A stretch of DNA of 64,000 nt from Chlorops oryzae. Taxonomy: Eukaryota > Arthropoda > Insecta > Diptera > Chloropidae. The DNA is taken from the NCBI GenBank assembly GCA_020466095.1, contig CM035807.1, positions 99,640,285-99,704,284 of the forward strand. The letters run 5' to 3'. How positions within the stretch are numbered: the stretch's first letter is position 1; every line of letters begins with the position of its first letter. This document shows, one piece after another, positions 13,723 to 26,200 of this stretch. Position numbers and translations under genes: made by a program. The notes under the pieces were generated by a model. It was not told the DNA's origin. It did no database searches and saw only the letters and a list, made by a program, of their open reading frames with translations.

Positions 13723-13888
13723 CAGTGGAATCTGGATATAACGACCCTCAAGACCGGCGAAATTTTGGCCGCACTAACGGTTCAAATTTTTTCCATTCTA
13801 GAACATATGAAACCAAACTTGAGGTTGCAATTTCGTCGCTAAAACCGGTTCGTCGTTATAAACGAGGTTGTTAATGTAGATTCTACTG
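13723..13888. mobile_element. Pogo/mariner-type MITE, TA target duplication (copy 1)
   Basis: The ends are inverted: CAGTGGAATCTGGATATAAC at the left and its degenerate complement ending in TTCTACTG at the right. TA is present on both sides (13721-13722 and 13889-13890). A close relative with the same internal words (TTCAAATTTTTTCCATTCTA, GAACATATGAAACCAAA) is at 52781-52939. It has no coding capacity. The CAGT start and TA target fit Tc1/mariner/pogo mobilisation. Confidence 0.75.
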
Positions 13889-14210
13889 TAGTTAGCATCA
13901 TTCAGCTTTGTAAATCGCCGTCAGGAAGTTTGCCCATCGCAAATTTTCCCATAGTGAACGAGAGTTATCATTTCGCCTTTTTGGAAAAATATCTTAACAG
14001 GCTATAATATATACATAGGGCGGGTCGATTCATTTTCGCAAAAACTTATCGTCATTGACAAATTTTGAGATCGATTTGCGCGGAACAGGGATTGATTTTA
14101 GGGCCATGGTTTCTGAGGGAAATTTTCTTAGAATTTCCCTTAGATTACAATTTGGTAACCATTTTTGATTTTTTTCTCCCCATATAATTCGACCCGACCT
14201 AACATACATA

Positions 14211-14399
14211 CAGTCGAAAATCTCTATAACAAATTTTAACGTAACGGGAAAAAATTCGTTATAGAAAAAATTCGATATAAGGAGAAAAAAGGCACTGAAA
14301 TAATAGAGAAAAAGCCTTAAAAAATTAGAGAGAGAGAGAGAGCTTATGAGTTAAAATTTCGATTAAAAGGATCGTTCGTTACAGAGAGTTTCGACTTTG
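14211..14399. mobile_element. Second pogo-like MITE, decayed right end
   Basis: It begins CAGTCGAAAATCTCTATAAC after a TA and ends with a degenerate inverted copy (GTTACAGAGAGTTTCGACTT). A (GA)n run lies inside it at about 14328-14341. The style of the ends is like that of the element at 13723 but the sequence differs, so this is a separate family. Confidence 0.6.
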
Positions 14400-15070
14400 C
14401 ATAAATCTTCCGGTCTATTGTAATTTTAATTATTTTTTGGTATTTCTGCGATATGTTATCTCTGACGTAACCTGTATGATGCTATCTTAATAATTTTTGT
14501 CAAATTTCTCATTTTATAAAATTTGCAAATTAATTTTGGGTAAGTCCAAAGAACACTTTTGACTTACTTTAAAATAAAAAGAGCTCCGGATGCTGCCCAA
14601 GTCGCTATTAAATAACAAAACGTTTTTCTCAAAACTTTGTTTTATTTTTGGTGACCTGTAACTCGAAAATCCTCAAGTTTTTTCAAGTGAATTTGTAATT
14701 CAAGCATTCTGGTCAGAACATATAAAAAAACTACTGCCTGATCGAGGGACTTTCTTAGTTTTAATTTTGTCTTTGCAATTGTTGGTTTTTCCTTGCAAAT
14801 CTGGAAAAAAGTCTCTTGAGGCTGCCATTTTGTTCATTAAAAACAAAAAAGTCTTCTATCAGAGACGGGTTTATTATTTACTTCTTGAGAGAAATATTTT
14901 TTGTCAGAATGATATTGGATGAATCTCCAAGGATTTATGGTGGTCACCGCAAGGCACTCAATTCGGAACTGGGTCAACACAATCAGGCATAATTTTGAAA
15001 CTATTTTTTTCAAATCTTCGGGGCTCTCTCCAGCTCAGTCAGAAATGAAAATGATTTTCTGAAGTGTTTT

Positions 15071-15934
15071 TATACCCGACACACTCTGTGTCGAGGGTAT
15101 ATTGCGTTTGTGTGGTTGTGTGTAACACCTAGAACCAGTTGAGATAGACCATACAAAATGTATATAGAAATGATCAGCGTCACCAAGAGATTCGATTTAG
15201 ACGTGTCCGTCCGTCTGTACGTCTGTCTGTCTGTCTGTATACAGTTATCTTATCGAAGGAGTTGAGCTATCTTGACAAAATTTGGTATGAGTGATCACGG
15301 GGACATGAGTAAGAAAAAGTTCGAGAATGGACCCGATCGGACCATTTTTAGGGGTACCTCCAGTACTAGGGTCTGTTATGAAAATCACAAAAACTGCTCT
15401 AAATCGAAGTTTTTCAAGATATTTTGATGAAATTTGATATTTCAACATGTTTAAAGGCAAGTAATACGATTTCCAAAAATTGAAAAAGTGGGCGTGGCAG
15501 AAGGGTAGTTTTTCGAAAAATGGCTCCTGCACCCGAAATTCAAATGGGACTTGAACGAAACTTGGCACTTTGGCTTCCTTTCAAACCGTAAACGTCCTTG
15601 TTAAAAATTTCTTTGATCGGTCCATTATTAAGGGTACCTCCAGTACTAGGGTCTGTCACAAAAATCCCAAAACTGCCCCAAAATCGGACTTTTTCGAAAT
15701 ATTTCAATGAAACTTGGAATTTGAGCGTATATTTAAGCCTCCGATTAGAATTCAAAAAAATTGGAAAAGTAGGCGTGGCAAAGGGGCGGTTTTCATAAAG
15801 AAACTTAACAAAAGTCGGTATATGGGCCCCAAATGGCCTTAAACACCTCTTGATATAAAAACTTATTTGAACATGTGTGTCTGTGTCGGGTATTTAATTG
15901 TCAGGCTCGCCTGACTATAACACCCTTACTTGTT
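15071..15934 (+). mobile_element. DINE/Helitron-like interspersed repeat, copy 1
   Basis: The left end is a hairpin around TATACCCGACAC and GTGTCGAGGGTATA. It is followed by GTTGAGATAGACCATACA, a GTCCGTCTGT run, two related blocks (about 15336-15435 and 15616-15715) sharing GGGTACCTCCAGTACTAGGG, and GTGGGCGTGGC. The right end has a perfect 7-bp hairpin (GTCAGGC/GCCTGAC, 15900-15915) and then ATAACACCCTTACTTG. A second copy in opposite orientation is at 60403-61272. This layout, with a terminal hairpin just inside the 3' end and no long inverted repeats, resembles the Drosophila DINE-1/Helentron repeats. No Rep or helicase coding is present. Confidence 0.7.
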
Positions 15935-15944
15935 TTCTATGAAG

Positions 15945-16160
15945 TTTTTCAATTCTGGCAGAACTGGAGAACTTGGTGACATCAAGTCGAAGCACTTGAA
16001 GCTTGAAAAGTCCCAGACAATCCCGGGGTCTGCAAAACGAGACCAATTCCTCCATTTTGTCCTTTCGTTTGCATCCTCCCCGGTAAGTCGTACAGCCTCG
16101 AGGTCCCATTTTACTGTGTCTATCCAACGCTGTTTCGGACGCCCTCATTGTCTGCAACCG
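15945..16160 (-). pseudogene. LINE 3' end fragment (RTE/CR1-like C-terminus)
   Basis: Read on the minus strand, about 16155 down to 15960 encodes GRPKQRWIDTVKWDLEAV and then RTKWRNWSRFADP. This is the typical last stretch of the reverse transcriptase polyprotein of several non-LTR retrotransposon clades, where a GRP(K/R)xRW.D motif is followed by a W-rich tail. Nothing upstream of it is intact. It abuts the DINE-like repeat. Confidence 0.6.
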
Positions 16161-16700
16161 ATCTTATTACTTTTGTAAAATAAAACGATCTACTGGCCGA
16201 AAATTATTCTATTGAAAATTCTCCTTTTTGGCAAATTCTGTACCCGCAAGCCCTTAAATAAGCAATTCTTCCAAGGAGATTGGATATTCGAGAAATGCGT
16301 AATTTTGAATTGTGTCGCTTTTGCAATTAGGGTGCGATTTACTCTCTATTACATGATTGCCTTTTCAAAATGTTAGAAAATTACGTATAACTATTAATAT
16401 TCAAAAATAAAGCAATGCAAAGTTATTAGCAAAAGTTCGCTTAATTTCATAAAAATAATTTCTTTCCGAACATTATGCGAATTAATTTCTTAAAAAATAA
16501 ATTGAAAACAAATGCTTTGAGTGTGGCTAACAACCAAAGGTTCTTATCTCTGCTATGCTTTACCATTTCATTATTGAGTTCAAAAATACGAGAGTGTGGT
16601 GCGACTTTATGTTCACCACAAAACCAAAGAATGACGCAAAACAAGCTCTCAACACTTTTTTAGCCGCTAGCAGCATTTTGGCTAATACTGAAATGTCCGT
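16161..16700. other. AT-rich stretch, nothing recognised
   Basis: No gene or repeat boundary is visible. Open frames on both strands are short and mutually overlapping. Confidence 0.55.
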
Positions 16701-16709
16701 TACTGTCAA

Positions 16710-17455
16710 ACTAAGCTCTCGAAACTTTCAGACAGAGCTCTCAGTATGGCACGTACTCTCGACAGTCTGCGAGAGTCATAACAAAGGTAGACGACTAAGT
16801 TGTTTTAGCCGTTTCTAGTGATTCAGTGTTCGGCTGGGCGAGAGTCAAGTTCGTCGTAGCTTTTTTTGTGACGCGAGTTTCGAAGTCTTTTTTTTTAAGC
16901 AAGTCTTCGCGTCGACCGCGCCTTATTCGGAGTCAAAAATGTGGATTAGAACAATTAAATTGCATTAAATAATCAATACGAACGAAATTAAGAAGTGAAT
17001 TCAATGAAAGTTCAATTCAAAAGTAAAATAATTCGATGAGAAAAGCACCAAAAAATTAAGGTGAAAATCCGCTTAAATTGATTTCAGTTTATATCTGTGA
17101 AAAAATTTCGAAAGAAGCAAAACACCTTCGCTGTTTCTCTGTGTTGGTGCGCTAGTTAAGCTCTTTGAAGTGTTGTTGGAAGCAGTTATGCCTATCTACT
17201 AAGTGGCAAAGATACGAAACTCTAAAACTAAACAGAAGAAGCCTAGTTAGGGGTGTGAATTTTATGAAGTCGAAATAGCAATGTTAATTGAATTTGTAGA
17301 AATCTTCAAAAGTTGCAATTGTTACTAGAGCGTGCGAGTGTGTGTGATTTGTTGTGTGATAGCGTCAGTGACTAAGAAAATGTCGATGAGCTTTCAGTCG
17401 TCCGCAAAGATGCACAGATATGCGAAATTTCAAATGCATCGCTTCCCCGAGGTAC
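16710..17455 (+). other. Possible promoter and leader exon, gene unknown
   Basis: CTCTCG and GAGAGT words cluster at about 16715-16850 and could be GAGA-factor sites. They are followed by an initiator-like TTCAGTG (16823-16829) and then a long A-rich leader without ATG-rich frames. An ATG in good context (AAAATGTCGATGAGC) at 17379 opens 24 codons ending at a possible donor (CCCGAG|GTACAT near 17451). It could be an alternative first exon of bark, a separate small gene, or chance. I could not find its partner exon. Confidence 0.25.
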
Positions 17456-17459
17456 ATAA

Positions 17460-19755
17460 TGTGCGAATCATAGGCCAGAACGGTGGATAAAAACATACTC
17501 TTTCGTTATTTCTTTTTTTCTTTCTGCACGAGCAAAACGATCGAGAACAACGAGCTCTCAACATACTGGATTTTCTGAAACCATTCTCTTCCGTTGCCTC
17601 AGTTATTCTTACACTAATGGCATCTTCCGCTGCGTGAACCCGTTGGGCAACTTTTTTTTCTTCTCTTGCTCTTTTTCGCACGGCGATCTTAAGTCTTAAC
17701 TCTTTTTTTTTTTTAGATTGTGATATTCTATACGGTAAATTTGATTCATTAGAAAATCAATTAAATAGTTAAATTACGTAATATAGATCATTTTCTAGGT
17801 TGTAATATTCCGAGTACCTTTGGGGTTCGATAAACTTTTCTTCATATTTTCAATAAATCTTCCCAGCTTGAAGAATCCATTTTCTCATGGACATCCCTTA
17901 AGCAGTAGCGTTGCTTTGGCTTCGGACGCCAGATCATATTTTAATTTTTGTAAGGGCCTTTTTATTTAGGGCGATGGCAGGTTCGGAATTTCCGCCATTG
18001 TGCCACCATCGAGCCGAAATTTCCCGCTACGCCACTGCCTTTAGGTTCTTATTTAATCATTATTTTATAGCACGAAAAAAGTTGAGCTGATCCAGCATAT
18101 TGGAATATCTTCTTGAGCCACTACAAAGAAGTGGAAACTATTTAATTTCTGGGCCAATAGCCTCAGAAGCTTGCGCTTCTTATTTTTTAAAGATTGCGTC
18201 TTGCTCAAAAAATAATAATATAATAATAGCAATAATAATTTAATTCCTAAGAATTTTTATTATATTTTCACGAATGGACGCTGTCTTTTTGTCACTTTAG
18301 TACAATAATAAATTTATGAAAAGACTCCTTACGTAAAAGTAATATGCGGAATTCATGAATGACGGTAACACCGAGATTGATCAATTTTAGACTTTAGCTG
18401 ATACCTAAAAGTTTTTAAAAATTACGTGAATATCAAGGATTTAAAATTTTTAAAACGTTTAACAATAGTCAAGACCTGAATTTATTCGATTTCCACTCAG
18501 AATGGCTGTCATGGGTGGGACCGTTTCTCGAGGAATTACCTCCATATAGGAACCTGTGGATTTAAGTAGTTCTAAAACATTATAATAATTTAACATACAT
18601 ACGTTATTGTCTTACTTCGTCGTATCGACAAAATCTTTTTGGAAAGCCTTTACGAAGTTAATTTTCAATTGGAATACCCAAAAAGCTGATACCCTATCAT
18701 TCAGATTAATAAATTAAAGTAAAAATAAGCGAAATCAACGGTTCATGAATGTTTTTTTAATGACTACTATTTTTTTACTTTAAATATCATTAATATTTTG
18801 AATACCATGACGGAGTATCAGAAGCCCAATTCTGTTCAATTACTCTTTGAACATCGAGACTTTTTTGCACGCCCATTTTTCGAGTTTTTGTTAATTTCAT
18901 CGGAGGCTTAAATAGAAGCTTGAATTCCAAATTCCTTTGAGGCGAAAACTGCATAGCGGACATGTCCTCTGCTCTGAGGGAGAGTGCACTGTATATACAT
19001 TTATCGACAATTCTCTGATTCGAAGAACTGTTTAAAATATTTCTTATAATGCAAAAAATTCGCAAATCTACTATAAATATTTTTTTTTTTACCCCTAACA
19101 GTTTAGAGTGATGGAAAATATATATTTTTTTCATCCACATAAATTCCGTAGTAATGCAAACATTACTGTTGTGGTTAAAATCTACTTCTAAATATTTTTT
19201 TTTATTCAAACACCTCTCAACGCATTGATCTTAACGCCTCTGAAATCCCTCAGTGATCGGAATTTTTTATTTCCTTGTCACTTTTTTCCATATTCCTATT
19301 CAACATCACCGGCAGAACAACCTTTTTTGAGTCACGTTTTTATACACATTCGTTTACGGGTGTAAGTGTGTAAGCGTGTGTGTGCGCGAGTGTGTGCCTA
19401 TCGCCATCCAAAATCAAGCTCGTCTTGTGCATACCTGCTTTGTTGCCCATCGAGTTGCATGCCCTGCCAGTCCAAGAATTACCGTTATAAGCAGCGCGCT
19501 TTATGGATTCTAATACGAACCGAAATAAAAAGCATAATTTCGAAGCTCCTCTTCTAATGCCTTTTCAGCTCGAGAGCCTACGTTCGATTGAACTTCTTGA
19601 GGAGTCGAACGAAAGTACGAGTGCGTCGCTGCTGCTCGCATCGTAGAATCGTAGGCATTGACCCCTTCTGCCAGTATCTCTGCACTGTCAGCGCTGTGGG
19701 GCTGTACGGCGGCATCGACGCGACGGCACGAAAGCGTTTCAAGCATTTGTAGGTT
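17460..19755. other. Intergenic DNA upstream of bark, nothing recognised
   Basis: No coding frame is convincing. Near 18210-18245 there is a short run of AATAATAAT. Composition rises in GC after about 19560, close to the putative bark promoter. Confidence 0.55.
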
Positions 19756-19758
19756 CAG

Positions 19759-19792
19759 TCAGTTTGTTATAACGGTTCTTTGCGTATGGTCG
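19759..19792 (+). promoter_or_regulatory. Putative bark core promoter: Inr plus DPE
   Basis: TCAGTT at 19759-19764 fits the fly initiator TCAKTY with A+1 at 19761. GGTCG at 19788-19792 falls exactly at +28 to +32 and fits the DPE consensus RGWYV. There is no TATA box at -30, as expected for an Inr/DPE promoter. The start codon of bark is 513 bases downstream with no intron needed, giving a leader of about 0.5 kb. The inference rests on spacing and consensus only. Confidence 0.5.
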
Positions 19793-20273
19793 AGCCCGCG
19801 GTGTTCATCGTCACGGCTTTCGGTTCACAGCAGGTCATTTCATTTCGAAAATGATGCGATGACTGTTCAGTCGACCTTTTGAGCTCTAGTTTTACGGCAA
19901 TTCGACGAAATTCGTGAATGAAATTTCGAAACTGAGTCATTTTAGTGCTTGAGAGTGTTTGTTTTTCCATATTTTTTTAATTTTTTTTTTATTGTTGACT
20001 CCAAAAGACTTTCGTGGAAACCAAAGAATCTTTAAATCCATGAAATTATCATAAAAGAAATAACAATAAATAAAATTTAAAAAGAATAATTTTCCTAATA
20101 AATATTTCTGTGCAGCCACACACACACACCAAGAGTGTGAAAAATGATCAAATGCAAGAAAATTCTGAATAGAAAATTCATTAGAATATGCCAATAATTT
20201 CTAATCGCTCCAAAGAAGAGTTGAAAGCTGATACGAAAATCATAAATAATTTGAGAAGAAAAAGCAAAAGAAA

Positions 20274-23200
20274 ATGCCCACGACCACCACCGCACGTTGT
20301 GGCGTCAGCAAGGAGCCAAGGAAGCAACATCGTCGACAGCGCAGTCAACTTTACATCCTTTTAACGAATGTTTTTCCATTGTTGTTGTTTTGGTGTTTGT
20401 TTTGTTGTGATTGTCTAACTGCCGCGCTTGCGAACGAAAATGAAATCGAGTTCAATAGTCTGGATGGCGCCAGTCATTTGCTAACTTCGCCAACGTCAAC
20501 GCCGCTTATGTCATCATCGTCATCATCATCATCATCCTCGGAGGGGTTGTCGTACACCGAGCTGAAGGACGATGAAATCAGAAATGAACGCATACTACGC
20601 TTTCGTGAAAGCCCCTTCGTAGTGCGTCGAGATATCGAGGTCGCGCGCAATGGAAAACTCATAATCGAGCCAGGAGTCACTGTGATTTTTGCACCCTCCG
20701 TTGGCATCATTGTGCGAGGCGTGCTGCATGCTGTGGTGAAGTTAGAAAAAAAAAATATATAAAAACTAAAAAAAAAAAAAAAATCAATTATAATCGCGTT
20801 TATTCATTCAAAAAATTATGATGATTAATCCAGTCAGTGGAATTCACTTGCCAACACGTTTGCTCTTATCGCATTCGGCGATATCTTTCGATACGATAAA
20901 CTCTCCGTTTTGTCATACTTTCCATAAAGGTTCTAGATAAGATAAGTCCCTTAAATAGGTTCCCTTTGGCCTGGTGCAATGCTTTTATTTAGAACTAAAA
21001 TTTGCTATCGAAAAAATATTGAAGCAAGCGAAAAAAAAGGCTACATCCACCTGATTCTCCAATTGACAAGACACTGGGTGGGGCAGGTCAGTCAATGTTT
21101 TTTCGCCCCAACAAATAATCTAATTAAGAAACGCGCGACACACTCGGAAGCACAAAACAGCATAATAAGCTGACTTCTTACTCACCATTGACGTATTAAC
21201 TTCTTCAATTGCACTCACAAATTATTGTGCTCGCTCGCTGCCCTCTCTGTCTGAGCTGGGCTGAGGCTGATGCTGATGCTGTGTCCGAGCTGTCTGACTT
21301 GAGGATCAAAAGGTTAATTAGATCGAAGGCGCAATGTATGATGAACTGACTTCTAAGTTGTCTCATTGGGCAGTGTAGAATTAATTTAGCCATTCAGCCC
21401 TTTGTAGAAATTAACCGAAAGCAGCAGCATCTGAACTGATCTGATTGTTTACTTCCTAGGGCACGTCGACGAAGCGTATTGCATTGACATCGTTAATTGA
21501 AAAAGAAAGCACAACGCCAGAGTCGCCCGACTTCGAGAGCAGAGGCATACGACTGGTCGATGGGCCAACACCACTGGAAGGTCGTTTGGAGCTGTTTCAT
21601 AAGAATTCTTGGCGCGCGGTTTGCACAAACTCTAGAAAGTAAGACGAAATTCCATTTTTTTTTTTTTTTTTTTAATTTTTATTTCTTGAATTTGAAATAT
21701 ATGTGGAATTTATACTTTTCAGCTGGACCGTAGAAGATTACATGGTCGTCTGTCGGCAGATGGGCTTCCGAGGTGGTCGCTTTTGGAATTGGATGGAACG
21801 TACTCCTGGCTATCGTCCGCGCCTTTTATATGAGCTGCCACAGTGTACAGGAGCTGAAGGCTCCCTATTTGAATGTGATTGGAAGTCGAGGCAATTGGGT
21901 TCTGGAGTATGCGATTATCATAGCGATATTGGCATTCAATGTTTGCCGTTTTACTCTGAACACCGCTCGAATTGGCGTGGAATTTATTTTGTTGATGCAC
22001 CGACAACGAAAACTTTGGGCCAAGACAATACTGTCTATGTTGCACAATCGGATTCAATGTTGAAATTTGTCGACATTATTCGAGCTGGGGTGGGTTATGC
22101 GAACAGCGCTAAACCAGCCGTCGAAGTGATCGGCCTGCCGCCAGTTATGCAGCACGTCGTCATTGATCGGTCATCGTACACGGGAATCAATGTGACCCGG
22201 CCAAGTGGTGGATTTGTCATGCAGAATGTCACCGTCCGGAAATGTAGCGGAATTGGCATCTTTGTTAACTCAAGCCAGGGATCAGCACTTCTCGACGGTT
22301 GTAACGTAATGGACAACGGTGCAGATGGCATCAAGTATGTCGGACATGACTTGCGGGGCGATGAGCGTTGGGATCGAGCAACAATTTTCGATTTCTGCAC
22401 ACTGCCAACGACAACCGGGCAAACTTATCCCTTATCGCTGTCCTTTTCCCAAAAATATTACGCCGGATCGTCAAAGGAATGCACAAAGTATTTTATCACT
22501 CGGCCAGGATATTTGTTGACTGTTCATTTCGAGCACTTCATGCTGCGTAAGAACGAGACCACAACAGTGGAAATATTCGATGGCACTTCGGCGAACGATC
22601 GATTGCTTTTTACGTGGCGCGCTCGGAACTATACGCGACCGCAGAGTGTTACCACAACACGGGAAAAGGTATTCATACGCATTATGGCTGAGATGCGCGA
22701 GGAAGTTAACGGCTTTTTGAGAATAACATCGGGCGAAGCAAGTGCCTACGATTTGCGTGTCGCTTCATCGACGGTTCAGGACAATGGGGGTCGCGGCATT
22801 GCGGTTGATCGAATACGTTCTAAGCTGCACGTGCATGGCAGTTCGGTTTCAGGGAACGGTCATGTCTCGGGAGTGCATGTGACCAGCGGTGCTGGAGATG
22901 TTAATATTACCGAGAGCATCATCAGCTTCAATAAGGGCGACGGCGTGAATGTAACGTACTATGGTGGAAATCGAAATATTTCCAGGAGTCACATAACATC
23001 GAATACGGGCTACGGGATCGCAGTTTGGCTGAATCACACCACAGACGTTGAACGTCTTGAGTTCATTCCATTCAATCAAACCACAGTCGTTGAGTATTCA
23101 CGAATCGATGGGAACGTAGAATCCGGTATATTGCATGGCAACTATTGTGCTCCGATGTGGGTGAATATAACGGGCAATAATTTCAATCACAGTCTCCATG

Positions 23201-26200
23201 ACGATATCCGGCTGGAATCGTGTTGGCAATTCACGAAAACCAAACAACCAAATCAGAACATCCAAATCGGTCAGAATTTATTCGAATATAGTCAGAAGAA
23301 TTCGATCTGCATCAGTCCCGCTTTGAATCTGCGTGCAAAAATTGAATACAATCAATTCCGATATGGTTCGTATGGCGGTATATATATACGGAATGATTTC
23401 ATTTTTCAGGAGTTCAACTTCATGCCGGTGCAAGTGATTATTCAAAGCAACTATTTCATGCGGAATAGTGGAATTTACGTTGTCTCGTTGGGTCTTTCGC
23501 CATTCAGTCGCAGGGAGCTGCAGTATCTACTCTTTACGCGAAATTTCGTGCGAGAGAATAAAATCAATGAACCGTTTGGCCCTTTGGTTGAAGGTAGCGA
23601 AGGTACGGATGGCGCCGGGCGGCTGAATCCACGATCGCGGGTTGCTGCCGTTGTAGTTGTCGGATCCAGTCACGTTGACATATTCCGGAATATTCTGCAT
23701 AATTTCGATTCTAATTATGAAATAGGATCACAGCTGAACGATCAGTCACAAATCATTAATGCCACATTCAATTGGTTAGGACATACGGATGAAAAGAAAA
23801 TATATGCACGTCTGTTTCACCGAAATGATCGCTATAATTTGGCCAAAATTGAGTACATTCCATATTTGCTTCATAGCTCGAATCCGGGATCGACAACGAC
23901 AATGGGTATGTCGACATTTGTTCCACGTTTTTTCCAAGAAGACACTAATATCTTGGGTGGTGAAGTCGATGGCCAGGAAATGATATCGAAAGGTACATAT
24001 ACTGTGACAAAGGACATTAACATACGACCTGGTGGAAAGTTGATTCTGCATCCGGGTGTCACTTTGAAATTTGAGCCAAGCGTTGGTATGATGGTAGCCG
24101 GTAAATTGGAGGCACAGGGCAGACACCCGGATGACATTCTATTCACTTTAAAGCGAGAAACGATCATTGTAATGGAGAATGGGACATTGCCTGACGAAGG
24201 CGCTGAGAATATTGACATGGATGCTGTTGATATTGAGACGGAGTCTATGATGGAAGCAACGCCGCGTATTCCGGTTCGTTTGCTCGGTGGTGCTGGCGAT
24301 TACGAAGGACGACTGCAAATGTATGTTGACGGACGTTGGGGCACAGTTTGCGATTACGGTTGGACCGTGTTGAATGCCGCACTCGTTTGCCATCATTTGG
24401 GTTATGCCTTGAATCCTCAAGATTGGCGTTTTCATCGTTCGGAACTGCCCAATGTGGGACTAACTGAAGATGTGCTCGTTTCGAATGTGCGGTGCACCGA
24501 ACATGATCGGGACATAACCAAATGTCGTGCGGAATATGCGACACGTGGAGAGTTTGAAAATTCCTGCCCACATACGAATGATGTGGGTGTACGGTGCTAT
24601 GAAGGTGCATGGGCCGGTGTTCGGTTCAGTATGTTAGCGGAGCGTGCAGATCTTCAATACGTGACGGTGGAAAAGGCTGGACTTTTTGATTATGCGACGA
24701 GTTCGTTCAAGCCAGCGGTCCAAATGGATTTCGCTCGACACAACTTGGAGAATGTTCGAGTCGTTGATAACCTTCACGATGGTCTGGGCGTCATCTATGC
24801 GGATATATTCGGTGGAAAATCGATCAATAACATAAAAAATTCCGAATTCGTGGGCAATCGTGGGAGCGGCATCAGCCTCAAACAGCTCGATATGCGACTG
24901 CAGGGTTCGATTATTAAAAATAATCGTGGCAGTGGAATTTCTCACGATTCAGTCATATCGGCATTCGAGCAACAAGAACTGGGCGGATGGTTTAATATGG
25001 CTCGTGATTTTAACACATTTGAAACCGATTACGATCCGTTCCTTTTGCCCAGTTTCGAAAACAACAATATCGATCTCAGAACGCTAGAGCACAAATACAT
25101 TCGAACGGAGGAAGTTTCCGGAGAGAATTTTGTACGCAAGATTACCGTTCGTTGTCCCGCCGGCTATGTACTTGGCATACAATTACTCAATCCTATTCAG
25201 CGGCTCTCAACGGAGCGTATAACGATTTTGGACTCCCAAACTGAAAATATGCGCTCAGACGTTTGGGATGTTCGCCGCGATTTGAATGTTTTTCCAGCGA
25301 CAAGCAGCAGCTATGGCATTATCATTTACTACGAGAGCGGTCTGAATGCCCTGGGAGGCGCAGTGCTGCGACTTTCCACCGTTTCTGCTCCTGTCCAAAA
25401 TATACGCAACCGAATTGTACGTGGATCGATACCATCGCTTCATATTCGTGCAACCAAAATACAGAAAAATTTCCGTGGAATCAGTGCTTTCTATTATAAT
25501 CGCTACATCGGAGACAATGGCGAGTACTATTTGCGCAAGGCGAATGAATCGATTAAAATTGTTAACTCCGAGATCAGCTATAACCAGCGAGAGGCACTGT
25601 TTGTGAAGTCACCCTTTTGGGACGTCATTGCAAGCAACCTTTCCGAAGTGACGATTCATATCAATGGATCTGTAATCAAACAAAACGGTCAAGGAGTCAG
25701 ACAATTCTCAAGGGACTTACGTTCTTCCAATAATTTATTCCATTACGTTATCCAAGACACAACAATCGAAGATAATAACTATGGTGGATTCCAAGTGGCT
25801 TTACCCTACGTTTGGCAATACAATGAGAATTTCACCCACAGCATTTACTTTGGCAATAGTACTTGGCAACGGAATCGCAATTTCTTCATCGACGTACAGG
25901 GTCACTATGCCGTGTTCAATATAACATCGAATGTGATCACGAACAACAATTGCCAGCGAAGCCTTATTAGCTTGGAAGGCATGGAGAAACGCTTGAAATT
26001 CGACTACAATCGCATCGAAAACAACAACGCTAAATTCATTATGGAATTCCGTGCAGACAGTTTGAGCGAGATCATCGGAGAAGTTCCGGCATTGATCGCT
26101 TTCAATTCTATAAAGAATAACTTCTTTGAAGCAGGTCCTGCTGTAGATCGTAAATTAATGTCTTTTCGCATGATGAGGCGAAAAAGACAAGAGCATCTAC

